From Przewalskia tangutica (lineage: Eukaryota; Streptophyta; Magnoliopsida; Solanales; Solanaceae), in assembly GCA_029844215.1 (NCBI GenBank), contig CM056736.1, positions 22,009,501 to 22,073,500 on the forward strand: a stretch of DNA of 64,000 nt, in the 5' to 3' direction. The translations under genes and the position numbers were made by a program. Positions 1-10,800 of the stretch are shown here, in pieces. The notes under the pieces are model-generated. The model ran no database searches. It saw only the letters and a list, made by a program, of their open reading frames with translations, and was not told the DNA's origin. How positions within the stretch are numbered: the stretch's first letter is position 1; each line of letters starts with the position of its first letter.

Positions 1-755
1 TCGAAAGGGAAGATGCTCCTCTAGAACTCGTTCACACAAATATATGTGACTTGAAGTTCACACAAACTAGAGGGGGGAACGAGTACTTTGTGACTTTCAT
101 AGATGATAGCACAAGGTAGTGTTACCTTTACTTATTAAAAAGCAAGGATGAAGCCTTTGAAACATTCAAATGCTACAAAGCAGAAGTTGAACCAACTAAG
201 CGTACAGATTAAATCAATTCGTAGAGATAGATGGGGATAATACGTACCGTATTTTGAAGAATATTGTGCCCAATCGGGCATTGTTCATCAAACGATGGCT
301 TCATACTCAGCTCAATCAATCGGTGTCGCTGAAGGCAAGAACCATACCTTGAAGGAAATGATGAATGTCTTGCTCATCAACTCCGGCCTTCCCCAAAACA
401 TGTGGGAAAAAGATGTCCTTACCGCGAATAAGATTCTTAATAGAGTCCCACATAAAGGTAGGGACAAGACTCCATACGAGCAATGAAAAAGAAAGAAACC
501 CACCTACAAATACTTGAAGGTGTGGGGTTGTTTGGAAATGTTGAAATAACTAAGTCAAAGCATGTCAAGATTGGGTCTAAGACTGTAGATTGCATATTCA
601 TCGGATATGCAAATAGCAGTAGTATTTATCACTTCCTAGTGCATAAGTCAGATGTACCAGACATCCATGTGGGTACAATAATGGAATCAAGGAACACCAT
701 TTTCTTTGAAGACTCGTTTCCTATAAAGGAAAGAGACACAACCTCTCGCAAATAA
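1..755 (+). pseudogene. copia integrase, decayed (element H)
   Basis: The reading starts inside the integrase core: FVTFIDDSTR near 85-115, then a KSKDEAFE segment near 140-160, the YSAQSIGVAEGKNHTLKEMM segment that carries the catalytic glutamate region near 303-360, and a NRVPHK segment near 440. Several stops (for example near 117 and 230) and a frame change near 485 break it. The end at 755 is the integrase C-terminal region. Integrase joins retrotransposon cDNA to host DNA; this copy cannot be made whole. Element D encodes the same protein more intactly. Confidence 0.85.
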
Positions 756-957
756 AGTTATGAACAAAACTCTCAGTATCCAGGAGTCATTGACTGCTCG
801 GATCTAGCAGTTTAGATCTAGTGAACTCCAAAGTGCCTGATTATCCGAAATCTAGTGTTCCATATTCTCAGGACTTGGAGGTTCCAGAGATGGAACCGAG
901 ATGAAGCAAAAGGGCCAGGAAGGATAAGTCTTTCGGTCCAGACTTTGTAGTTTATAC

Positions 958-1980
958 GGTTCATGATGAACCATGGACAATTGCTGAAGCATTGTCAACT
1001 CCAGAAGCACCACTCTGGAAAGAAGCTATAGAGAGTGAGATAGACTCCATTCTACACAACCATACTTGGGAGTTGGTTGATCTTTCTCCGGGAAACAAAT
1101 CATTGGGTTGTAAGTAGATACTCAAATGGAAGTTAAAAGCAAATGGATCTATAGACAAGTACAAGGTCAGGTTGGTAGTCAAGGGCTATCGACAAAAGAA
1201 GGGTCTTGACTACTTTGACACGTACTCCCCAGTGTCTCGAATGACATCCATACGAGTATTCATTGCGATCTCCGCATTGCGGGACCTTGAGATACATCAA
1301 ATGAATGTCAAGACAGCCTTCCTAAATGGTGATTTGGAAGAAGAAATTTATATGGACCAACCCGAAGGGTACGTGGTTCCAGGACAAAAGAAGAAAGTCC
1401 GTCGTCTTGTCAAATCTCTATATGGGCTGAAACAGGCCCCAAAGCAATGACACGAGAAATTTGATAGTATTTTACTATCGAAATGGTTCACCATTACTGA
1501 GTGTGACAAATGTGTCTACACGAAAATAAATGCTGACTCGTTCGTCATGATATATATTTACGTTGACGACATGTTGATCACAAATAGCAGTCCTGGGTTG
1601 ATCCTAGAGACTAAGAACATGTTGAAATAATGTTTTGACATGAATGATATGTGTATTGCAGATGTCATCTTAGGGATCAGAATCTCCAATACATTTGACA
1701 GACTGGTCTTATCTCAATCTCACTACATTGAGAATGTGTTGAAGAAGTTTGAGATGTTCGACAGTTCGCCGATAACGATACCACTGGATATAAATCAAAA
1801 TATTGATAAAAATCATGGTCCGCCCGTATGTCAGGAACGATACACTAAGGTGATTGGTAGTTTGATGTACATCACAAACTGCACCCGACCTGATATCACA
1901 TATGCAGTCAACAAGTTGGCTAGGTTTACCCATAATCCAAGTGATGACCATTGGAAATTATTAAATCGGGTACTACAATA
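958..1980 (+). pseudogene. copia reverse transcriptase, decayed (element H)
   Basis: Typical copia RT: AEALSTPEAPLWKEAI near 985-1030, VKGYRQKKGLDYFDTYSPV near 1178-1235, QMNVKTAFLNGDLEEEIYM near 1300-1355 (the first catalytic aspartate block appears as NVKTAFLNG in place of the usual DVKTAFLNG), SLYGLKQAPKQ near 1417-1450, and YVDDML near 1559-1576. Stops at about 1,115, 1,448 and 1,627 interrupt it. The catalytic YVDD is kept, but the frame is not. Same family as the minus-strand RT at 46,986-47,990. Confidence 0.9.
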
Positions 1981-2507
1981 CCTAAAATACACGCTAGCTT
2001 ACCGGTTGCATTATTTGAGATATTCAGCTGTACTAGAGGGGTACAGTGATGAAAACTGGATATTTGATATAGAGAACATCAAGTCCACCAGTGGGTATAT
2101 ATTACAATTGATGGCAGAGCTGTGTCTTAGAAATCCTCTAAGCAAACTTGCATCGCCCGATCCACGATGGAATCGAAGTTTATCGCTTTAGACAAAGTAG
2201 GAGAAAAAGTTGAGTGACTTCATGACTTCTAGAGGATATCCCGCGTTGAGACAAACCCGTACCTTCTGTAATGATCTACTGCGACAGTCAGTCGGTTCTA
2301 GGAAGGGCAGGAAGTTCAATGTACAACGACAAATTTCATCATATTCGACGGAGACATAAGATTGTTCTGCAGCTGATCACCATGTGTATTATTTTCATTG
2401 ATTATGTAAAATCAAAGAAGAACACAGCATACCCTTTGACTAAGGGCATACCCAAAGATCAGACAGTCTGCATGTCTAGGGGAATGAGCTTAAAACACAA
2501 ACAATAA
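1981..2507 (+). pseudogene. copia RNase H, decayed (element H)
   Basis: Matches the RNase H of element D: a YSDENW segment near 2,043 (usually GYxDADW), the KSTSGY block near 2,080-2,100, a frameshifted ESKFIAL block near 2,165-2,190, and CDSQSVLGRAGSSMYNDKF near 2,280-2,335 followed by HHIRRRHK. Frame changes near 2,105 and 2,215 make it non-functional. This is the C-terminal end of the polyprotein; the stop is near 2,505. Confidence 0.85.
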
Positions 2508-3119
2508 GAACTGATACGGTGGATACCCAACCTTACTGACTGGAGATCCCAAGAATTAAGATCAATGGAAAAACTAAGTCGAAAGGTTCAGTTGAGCGCT
2601 TCGGTGGAAGAAAAAGCACTTCAGATGATGATTTCTGTAAAGAAACATGAATCTGATAGACATTAAGTGCTCTCTGCAGTGTGAGTAGAAGTTAACTTTC
2701 CAAAACTTTTAATGATCCTCAACGGTTGAGGTTAGGTTTGGGGAAACTTTTAATGGTTCCTAACACTTGTGAAGTGGGGTATAACATGATACCTTGTAGG
2801 AGACCATCTATTTAAGTGCGAGGATAGGCCACCTCAAATGAACGCACTTAAGAATCCAAGACGTGTCCACTGCCACAACGGACAAAACATTAAAGAAGAA
2901 CAAAGTAAGGAAAATTGTTGTGTTGGTACCATTGTCTTGACTTACATTAAACACTGACGGTTCAAGACATCACATTCACTGCGCAGTAAGTAAGTCCGAT
3001 GGTATTCAAATATGGAAGATTCAAAGTCACGACTACCTATGCAAATGCAACATCGATCCACCGAAAGATTGCTAGAAATGCACCTTGTGAGTACTTCAAA
3101 ATCTCTTTCAAGAGGGGAT
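2508..3119 (+). other. 3' non-coding part and polypurine tract of element H
   Basis: No gene. It resembles the stretch downstream of RNase H in element D (45,844-46,505) and in element E (54,157-54,446), including a segment reading ttaagtgcgaggataggcc and a tgacggttcaagacatcac segment. It ends in the purine tract caagagggga at about 3,109-3,118, the expected plus-strand primer just before the 3' LTR. Confidence 0.75.
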
Positions 3120-3933
3120 TATTGAAAATTTATTAACATGAATTAAAGTTAATCATATTATTTATGACTCAAACAATTGGAGCCCCGCACGTCGAAAATA
3201 TCGTTTCCACACACGTGCACACGTTGTACCAAAGATCGTAAATTTCCTTAGTAAAAAAGATATTGGTACGTAAACAAAATATTTGAGACATGAAATGATA
3301 GACGGTTATTGACCAAATGACGAGTATTTCATGTTGGTAAATGAAGGAAGAAGTGTACGTCGTGTAAAGATGAAACGAGTCGGAAATCATCACGGAGCCG
3401 CGAAGGGCCGCGACATAGCACCGTCGGAGCCGCGACACTAATTATTGGTTTGGTCACTGGAGCCGAGGCGCCTCCCAGGCAGAGTCGCGACGCTTCAGAG
3501 ACAGAATGGTCGACGGAAGCTGAAAAGTTTCTGACTTTTGGGCTGGTTTGGGGCATTGATTCTCCATTACTTGGCATATGAATTCAACCATTATTTAGCT
3601 GAATGAAACCTCTCAATAAGTGCCATTACATGGATATTGATTGCCATTAGTTGGCTAGATGAGAGATCATCTTTCACACACTATAAATTGAGGCCTTAGG
3701 CTCAATTGAAAGAACACACCAAAAATCAGATTTTTGATCTTCTTCTCTAGCTTTCTTTAACACATTCAAAAGATTCTTCTTGTAGTAAACATTTGAGTTT
3801 CTTTGCTCAATTGTTAGTTGTTGTTTTATCTTGGGAGACAAGTTGTCAATCACCGTAAAAGGATACATACGGGGCAATATTGTCTTAAGGACAGAGTGCT
3901 AACACTCGACTCTAGCAAATTCTTTGTAGTATT
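3120..3933 (+). repeat. 3' LTR of copia element H
   Basis: Homologous over its length, in opposite orientation, to the LTR at 53,342-54,156. By that alignment it starts TATTGAAAATT (TGTTGAAAATT in the other copy) and its last clearly matching block is gagtgctaacactcgactc near 3,893-3,912. The last 20 bases are diverged, so the end is approximate. It holds a GC-rich island at 3,394-3,500 with repeated gagccgcgac-like words. Confidence 0.8.
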
Positions 3934-4512
3934 CATTTTTGTTCTTGTTCCAGATTGTAATCTTGATATCCATTACTTACTTCTCATTTCATTGTAACCG
4001 TCATTGTAGTCACATAATTTACTTATGTCGGGTTGCCTATGAAATATATTATGCCTTCGTGGGCATAAGTTATGTAACGTCCCACATATTATGCCCCGCT
4101 GGCTCTCAGTATATGTTCGATTTTCTGCATGTGTGTTTCTATGAAATACACTATGCCCTTCTCGATATAAGTTGTGCAACACTTATTGAGTTTTTTATCT
4201 TCTGAAAATGAACTTTGCCCCTCTCGGCATAAGTTATCTAGTGTGTGGGTATGCGTACTGGTATGAAATTTATGCCTTTATCAACATAAGTTGTTATACT
4301 TGTTAGCAACTTAGGCTGGTAAAGACAATAACTTTGAGTTTGATGCAAAAATATAAACTTATGTCGCGCGAAAAAATTATGAAAGTTTCGATACTTGAGG
4401 GGCAAAAATTAAATAGTCTTGTGCGAATGACCCCCTCGACATTCATACCAAGTTTTAATATAACAAATAAAGTATAGATTAAGATTATTATATATTCGTT
4501 AAGTATTTCTAT
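3934..4512. other. spacer with degenerate ATGCC...CATAAGTT repeats
   Basis: No gene is visible. Between about 4,020 and 4,330 at least five units pair an ATGCC half-site with a following CATAAGTT half-site (near 4,050, 4,095, 4,155, 4,213 and 4,272), spaced 45-65 bp apart. Each unit is a short imperfect palindrome, for example tatgccttcgtgggcataag. This may be an old tandem-duplicated or inverted-repeat element; I cannot name the family. Confidence 0.55.
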
Positions 4513-4825
4513 CAGGGGCGAAGTCAGAATTTTGGGCTAGGGGGAGCCTATTTATATTTAAGGGGGAGCCCGGGCTAGGAGAGCCTATTTTGGTCCAGTT
4601 TTCTGCACTTTAAAAGAAGTGTAAAATCAAAATAATATTATTCTAGTTTAGAACGACTACCAAGTTGCTATATGAAACTTTGTAGTTCAAAAGACATAAA
4701 AATTTGAAAATAATGTGTCTACAATATAAAAGAAATGAGGAAAAAAGTATACCATAATAGCTTCCGACTCAAATCGAACTCAAAACCCTCGTTAAACCCC
4801 CCCACTCCGCCTCCGACTCCGACTC
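4513..4825. mobile_element. possible non-autonomous hAT-like element near the bL25 start
   Basis: The left end reads caggggcgaagtcagaattt, resembling the CAGGGGCGGA-type ends of plant hAT elements. The right end is C-rich (ccccccactccgcctccgac) and in reverse complement offers a partial match (GGCGGAGT). I could not find a clean 8-bp target duplication, so the boundaries and the class are tentative. If real, it lies directly upstream of the bL25 start codon and may supply part of its 5' UTR or promoter. Confidence 0.35.
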
Positions 4826-4841
4826 AATTACATACAACAAA

Positions 4842-7800
4842 ATGTTGATTCGACGCATAGTCCTGACCAAATCCCTCCCCCATCTCCGTTTCTTCAGCAA
4901 CACTGCCGCCGCCGTTGTTCCACCAGACCTAGAAAAAGATTACCCAAAACCCGACCCGAAATACGATGAAACTATTCACGCCGTTGTTCGTGTCGCTTCG
5001 GGGAAGAATATCTCGGCGAAAGAGAGGAAAGCGGGTCGGGTACCTAGTATAGTGTTTGAACAAGAGGATGGTCAACATGGTGGTAACAAAAGGCTAATAT
5101 CTGTTCAGGCTAATCAGATTAGGAAGCTTGTTAATCATCTTGGGAGGTCTCATTTCTTGTGTAGGTTGTTTGATCTTGAGGTTCGTTCTGACTTTGAATC
5201 GAATGACGTTATTGAGAAAGTTCGGGTTTTGCCCAGAAAGGTAATTTTTGCTCTGTTTGTTGGCTTTTGTGTTACTTTGAATTGATCTGGAGATAGGTGC
5301 TGGTTTTGAATATATATATATGTATATATAGGAGCAAGCAAGTTTGTTGAAAGGTTTTGGGTGTGTTCACTATGACGTCAGGAAAATAAGTGGTTTCTTA
5401 GTTAATTTTCTGGTCTTCGATGCATAAGCAAAAATCAACAACAACAACATACCCAATATAATCCCACAAGTTGAGTGTGAGAGAGTAGAATGTACGTAGA
5501 GTAGACCTTACCTCTACCTTTGTGGGGTTGAGACGTTGTTTCCGACAGACTCTTGGCTCAAAAGAAACATAGTCAATGCAGATTGCTGAAAAAAGACAGC
5601 AAAATGCCAATATATAAAACAAATGACACAACACATAATAATACACACAGAAGGATAATGATCTACGCGATACCTAACTAATACTACTAAAAAAAAGGAA
5701 GAGGAGATGGAAAGGCTATCCCCCTACCTCTCTCACTCACACACAACACGTGGTAAAAAACTCAACTGCCTACTAACCTGCTATCCTAATCCTCAACTTC
5801 TAGATCTATCTATCCAAGGTCATTGTCACGCCACGAACCATGTCTTGGGTGTAAAATGACACTCGGTGCCCCACTGCAGGTGACCGAGCGAACCAACTGA
5901 CCGGCTAAATCAACGTGTGGTATACTAAATGTGGAATATAAGTATACTATTGATAAACATGTTGAGGTAGTGAAAAGTTTAACTGATAAATCATAAATGC
6001 GGAATAAGTCTAAAGTATATAAATATAACTGACATGTTAACATAAAAGCCTGCTAAGTCACTGACTGGCTGCTTTTCTAGTCTATGAAGCCTCTAAGAAT
6101 AATGAAGTACTAACTGTTATCAGGACAAGGGGGCATACCTGACTGTCTGAACTAAATAAAGACTGTAAATAAGATAACATCCCGAATGACTAGGGCTCAC
6201 CAAATCAGCTGATACTGGAACCTAGCTAGCTGGGTCGTCAACCTATAAAGGGACGTTAGTACATTTGAGTTGCACTAGTATGTAAAGCAACTGAAAGAAA
6301 GAACGGTAAGTGGGATGTTTGAGAAAAGGAAGCACAAATAAATAAGCAGGTAATATATACTGAAACTGTAACTGTAAGTGATAACTCTAATGAACAAGAG
6401 AAGTAATGTTATGAGTACTCCATGTTCTGCATTTGAAACATCTGTTTATCTGTCTTTATATGTGTGGGGCCTTGGCCCAATAATGAATGCACCAACTATA
6501 ACCTTGACCAAGTAAGTGCGTTAGTGGCCTTGGCCAAGTGTACATATGTGGGGCCTTGGCCCAATAATAAATGCACAACTATGGCCTTGGCCAAGTAAGT
6601 GCGCCAGTCTATGGCCTTGGCCATGTATACGTATACATGAGACTTGTGCCCTTGCAATCACATATGTTCACTATTCATTAATTATTATTAAGGAACTGAG
6701 ATTACTGGAATAATGAATATCACTGAACTGAGTATGAGACCTGAAGCCTTAACTGTTTCTAGACCTGTTGAGATTCTAGACTGAGACTCATGGTAGCAAA
6801 CACGGATTACGTTCTGAGTTCACGATATTCAAAATAAAGTTCATGAATGAATTACGAAACTAGAGAATAGAAGTTCTGCAATTATTTATGAAACTAAGTT
6901 ATAACTATGTTATGAGGCAATTCGTGATAGTCAATAAAGAACGTGGCGTAAGGAGAATTATCAATATTCCCAAACGTAGAGAGTTAGCCTCACGTACCTT
7001 AACTTCTTGCTCTTGAGTGTAATTCAACGTTCGTCGCTCCCTTTCAACTTTAATCTAAAGCAATATAAGTCAAGGGGAATCAATATTAGCAAGGATACTC
7101 ATGCTTTGGTCATTTAAGCATTTTATCAAACACTTGGTGGACATAAAGCTTCACAACCTTCATTAATGGTGTTTCTTCACCCAATTATCCGCTTGCTTCT
7201 AGGTGATTGTACAATCTTAAATGGATATACTTAACATCATTCTTCATCGCCCATATCGTTACAACAATCCTAAATCAACAATCCAAAATCCTACAATGGT
7301 TCATGTTTTTCTATCAAACCCATCAACTCATATCTCATGAACTTATAGTTTATAGTCATCTACAAAGTAATAATCAATTAAAGGATGAAGGTATTACCTT
7401 TTGATGAATTTTGGTTTCTAGGATTTCTTGTCCAAGATGAAGACTCAAGCAAGAATCTAGAATTATGAAATTAATGATAGAATTGATTAAGAATCATATG
7501 AATGATCTTACCTTGATGTAGGAGGATGAGAGGAAGACAAGAACTTTGTGCTAGGGCTTGATGGTTGTTTTTCTCTTTCAAAGTCGTCCAAAGGAAGGTG
7601 TAATTGCTCTTAAGTTTTGAATTGTCGTACTTACTCCCTCCGTCTTAATTTATGTGACACTATTTTCTTTTTGGTCTATCCCAAATGAATGTCACATTTT
7701 CTTATTTGGCAACTATTAAAGACACCATCTTTATTTTACCCTTGTTGGGTCCCACTTAACTTTATATACTTATTCTGAAGAAAAGCCAACAAAAGTAGGC

Positions 7801-10800
7801 AATAAAGTAAGGGCAATTTGGTAAACATAACATTCTTACCTTATTTCTTAAACTCCGTGCCCGATCAAATGGTGCCATATAAATTGAGACGGAGGGAGTA
7901 ATATATTAGCTTTAGCGTCGCCCGTCGCAACTGTCAAGTGGAGCCATATAAATTGGGACGGAGGGAGTAATATTTTAGCTTTAGCGTTGCCCGTCGCAGC
8001 GGTCAACTTTTGATCGCTGCAACGCTCACTACTGATTTCACCCGAATCATTCTAATTATTTTTCAACTCATTCCATTTCACTTCCAAACACTGATATTAC
8101 TTCCAAACATAACCTTTCATTATTGTAAATTATTTTAGCCATAATTAGAAAGTAACAAACCCATGAGACTTTACATCCATCTTACGGATCTAGCCTTAGC
8201 CCGAGATAGTTATGTTCTAAGTCGCAAAATATATTATTCTAAAAATATTGTATAAAATCTAGACAAATACTATGGTAGGTGGGGGTAGGGGTAGGGGTAG
8301 GGGTGTGGGGATGGGGCTACCGAGGTGGGGGTGAAGATGATGCGTGTTGAATTAATGTGGACTGCCACTCGTGGAACTTGTTTTTCGTACATCCATTAGG
8401 AAAGTTATTTTCCTCTATACCCTCTATACCGAACACATCCTTTATCTATTAGTAGATGCTTAAGTATGGGTGTGGATATTAATACTTCATGTTGTTGGAC
8501 AAACTTATGTTTCGGGACATTTTAAATATGAATACGAGCAAAATTGTTACCTACCAAGGTAGTGACTCTCTTTGTCAGTATCTGAATTGAGTGGAAAATA
8601 GATTTGAGTCAGGACGAACAAGTTTTTGCAACTCCGGGAAAAGATTCATTGAAATTTTCCTTCCTTCCTATATGTTCTCTTTTTTAATTTTAGCTTCTTG
8701 CCTTTTGTTGTTTACACCAAAAATAGTCGAGCAGAGTTCATCTTTATCTTTTGGATAGAGTTTTCTTTGTTTTCAAAGCATCTTTAATTCCTTTCCTTCC
8801 AAAGAGTTCACCACATACAAGCAGGGATAGTTCTCCATCTCTCTTTCTGATTGGATACCCCTACCCTCTCTGTTCCAACTAATTAAAACATCAGTTAAGA
8901 CGGATGGCATCACCCAACTAATGGCCCTCAGGTTGATGAAAATTCTCTATAGTTGGTCTGCCCATTTACAAAGTAAAAAGAGATGATTGATTGTCTCAGC
9001 TTTCTCATCACATAAGAAGCATCTGGAGCATAGATGGAAGCCATTCCTAGCTATATTGTCCTGTGTAAGGGCTCTGTTTTTTGCCAGCAACCAAACAAAA
9101 CAAGCCACTTTGTGAGGAATCTTTACTTTCCATATCAGTTTCCATGGCCAACTATCTATCACAAAATTGGATCTGTTAAGATCTTTATAGGCTGACTTGA
9201 CTGAAAACAAACCCTTGCTGTCCTTTTTCCACACCATACAATCTTCACTAGTAGATATCCCACTGAATTGCTCTAAAGTGTTCAGAAATTCTGCCATTCT
9301 CCCAATCTCCCAGTCATTTAGGAGTCTTCTAAAACTGAAATTCAATCCTTGCTCTGACCACATTTCTTCTAGGGTTGCTTTTTGGTGCTGACAGAGGTCA
9401 TATATATCTGGAAAGGACTGTTTTAGAGAGGATTGTACTACCCACCAGTCTTCCCAGAAGGAATTTTTCTTTCCATTTCCAGCTTTATATTTTGATCTGC
9501 TTTGGATGATTGGCCAAAGATTCCTGATGGTTCTCCACAGGCTGACCCCTTAGGGACTGGTGACCACGTTTGTAGTCCAGCTGTTTTCCTCTCCATATTT
9601 TCCTTTGATGACTTCCTTTCATAAGGATCTCTCTCCTGATGCAATTCTCCAATTCCACTTGCTAAGCAGACTCTGATTCTGAGCCTTAGGATTGTATATG
9701 CCTAGTCCTCCTTTCTTGCTGTTAAGCAAAATATCCCATTTCACCAAATGGATTTTCTTCTTGTCAGAGTTTCCTTGCCAGAAGAAATTTCTTCTTAAGA
9801 CATCTATTCTATTGTCAATTTCAACAGGCATGGGGAAAAGTGACCATTTATGTAGGCAAAGCATCAAGTACACTATTGATTAGGATCAGTCTCCCACCAA
9901 GGGAAAGGTACTGACTTTTCCAGTTTGAGAGTTTCTTTTCACACTTCTCCGGGACTCCATTCCAAATCCCCATAGACTTGCTCTTTGCTCCCAGTGGCAT
10001 TGCTAAATATAGTGTAGGGAATAGTGTAGGGAGCTCTCCTATTTTTCTACCCAAAATCTCTGCCATTGCTTGATTTTGTGGAACTTCATTGATGGGGTAT
10101 ATAAAGCTTTTGGACCAGTTTATATGCATTCTGAGACGGCCTAAAAAAGTATAAAGATCATCCTTAACATAGTGAGTTGAGATTTGTCTGCATCACATAG
10201 TATTAAGGTATCATCAGCATATTGTAGGTGTGAGATTTCCAAACCATCATCAGTGTTGTGGTTGACTTTAAAACACCTGATCCATTCATTGTTTTTTGCA
10301 GTCTTCAACATATCATTGTTGTTGTGGTTGACTTTAAAACCCCTGATCCATTCATTGTTCTTTGCAGTCTTCAACATCTCATTTAGCTTCTTGCCTTTTA
10401 CTTTGGTTGCTTCTGAGTAAGCAGCAAGTGACAGCTTATCAGTCCCCTAACATTTGGATTCATTAATAATACTTCTTATCTGAAAGAGGTTAGTTTTGAA
10501 GCTGGCTGCACTGTTATACAGTACTAGTTGTAGGGCATTGGTTATGAATTTACACATTTCTTTCTGATAATGGTAAAATCCTAGTCAGATTGCTCGGACA
10601 TCGACATTTCATGGGGTACACTGAGTACATGCTACCTCCCATTAGCACAAGTACCTAGTAATTCTAACCACACAGGTTTAGGCATGTAAGAAGAATCACT
10701 TGGTGTTTTCTTGTCTCTGTGATTTGAACTTAGTTTTCTTAGATTTTCATTCACTGATTGACCGCTAGATTACACCCTTGGATTTGAACATAGTTTCACA

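Larger units (their letters stand above)
1..3933 (+). mobile_element. 5'-truncated Ty1/copia retrotransposon (element H)
   Basis: The 3' half of a copia element: integrase, reverse transcriptase and RNase H in copia order (IN before RT), then a 3' non-coding stretch, a purine tract and one LTR. The 5' part lies outside the window. The coding part has several stops and frameshifts, so it is dead. Its proteins and LTR match the minus-strand elements at 45,066-50,876 and 53,342-54,446, so all three are one family. The right boundary is approximate because the LTR end has diverged. Confidence 0.9.

Noticed and set aside
3329..3577. Minus-strand frame of 82 codons, GC-rich
   Set aside because: It is the LTR GC island of copia element H; no protein family and no counterpart in the other LTR.
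5241..5285. Open frame of bL25 exon 1 running 15 codons further to a stop
   Set aside because: A consensus donor (AAG|GTAATT) ends the exon at 5,240, and the family's next residues are encoded at 11,304.
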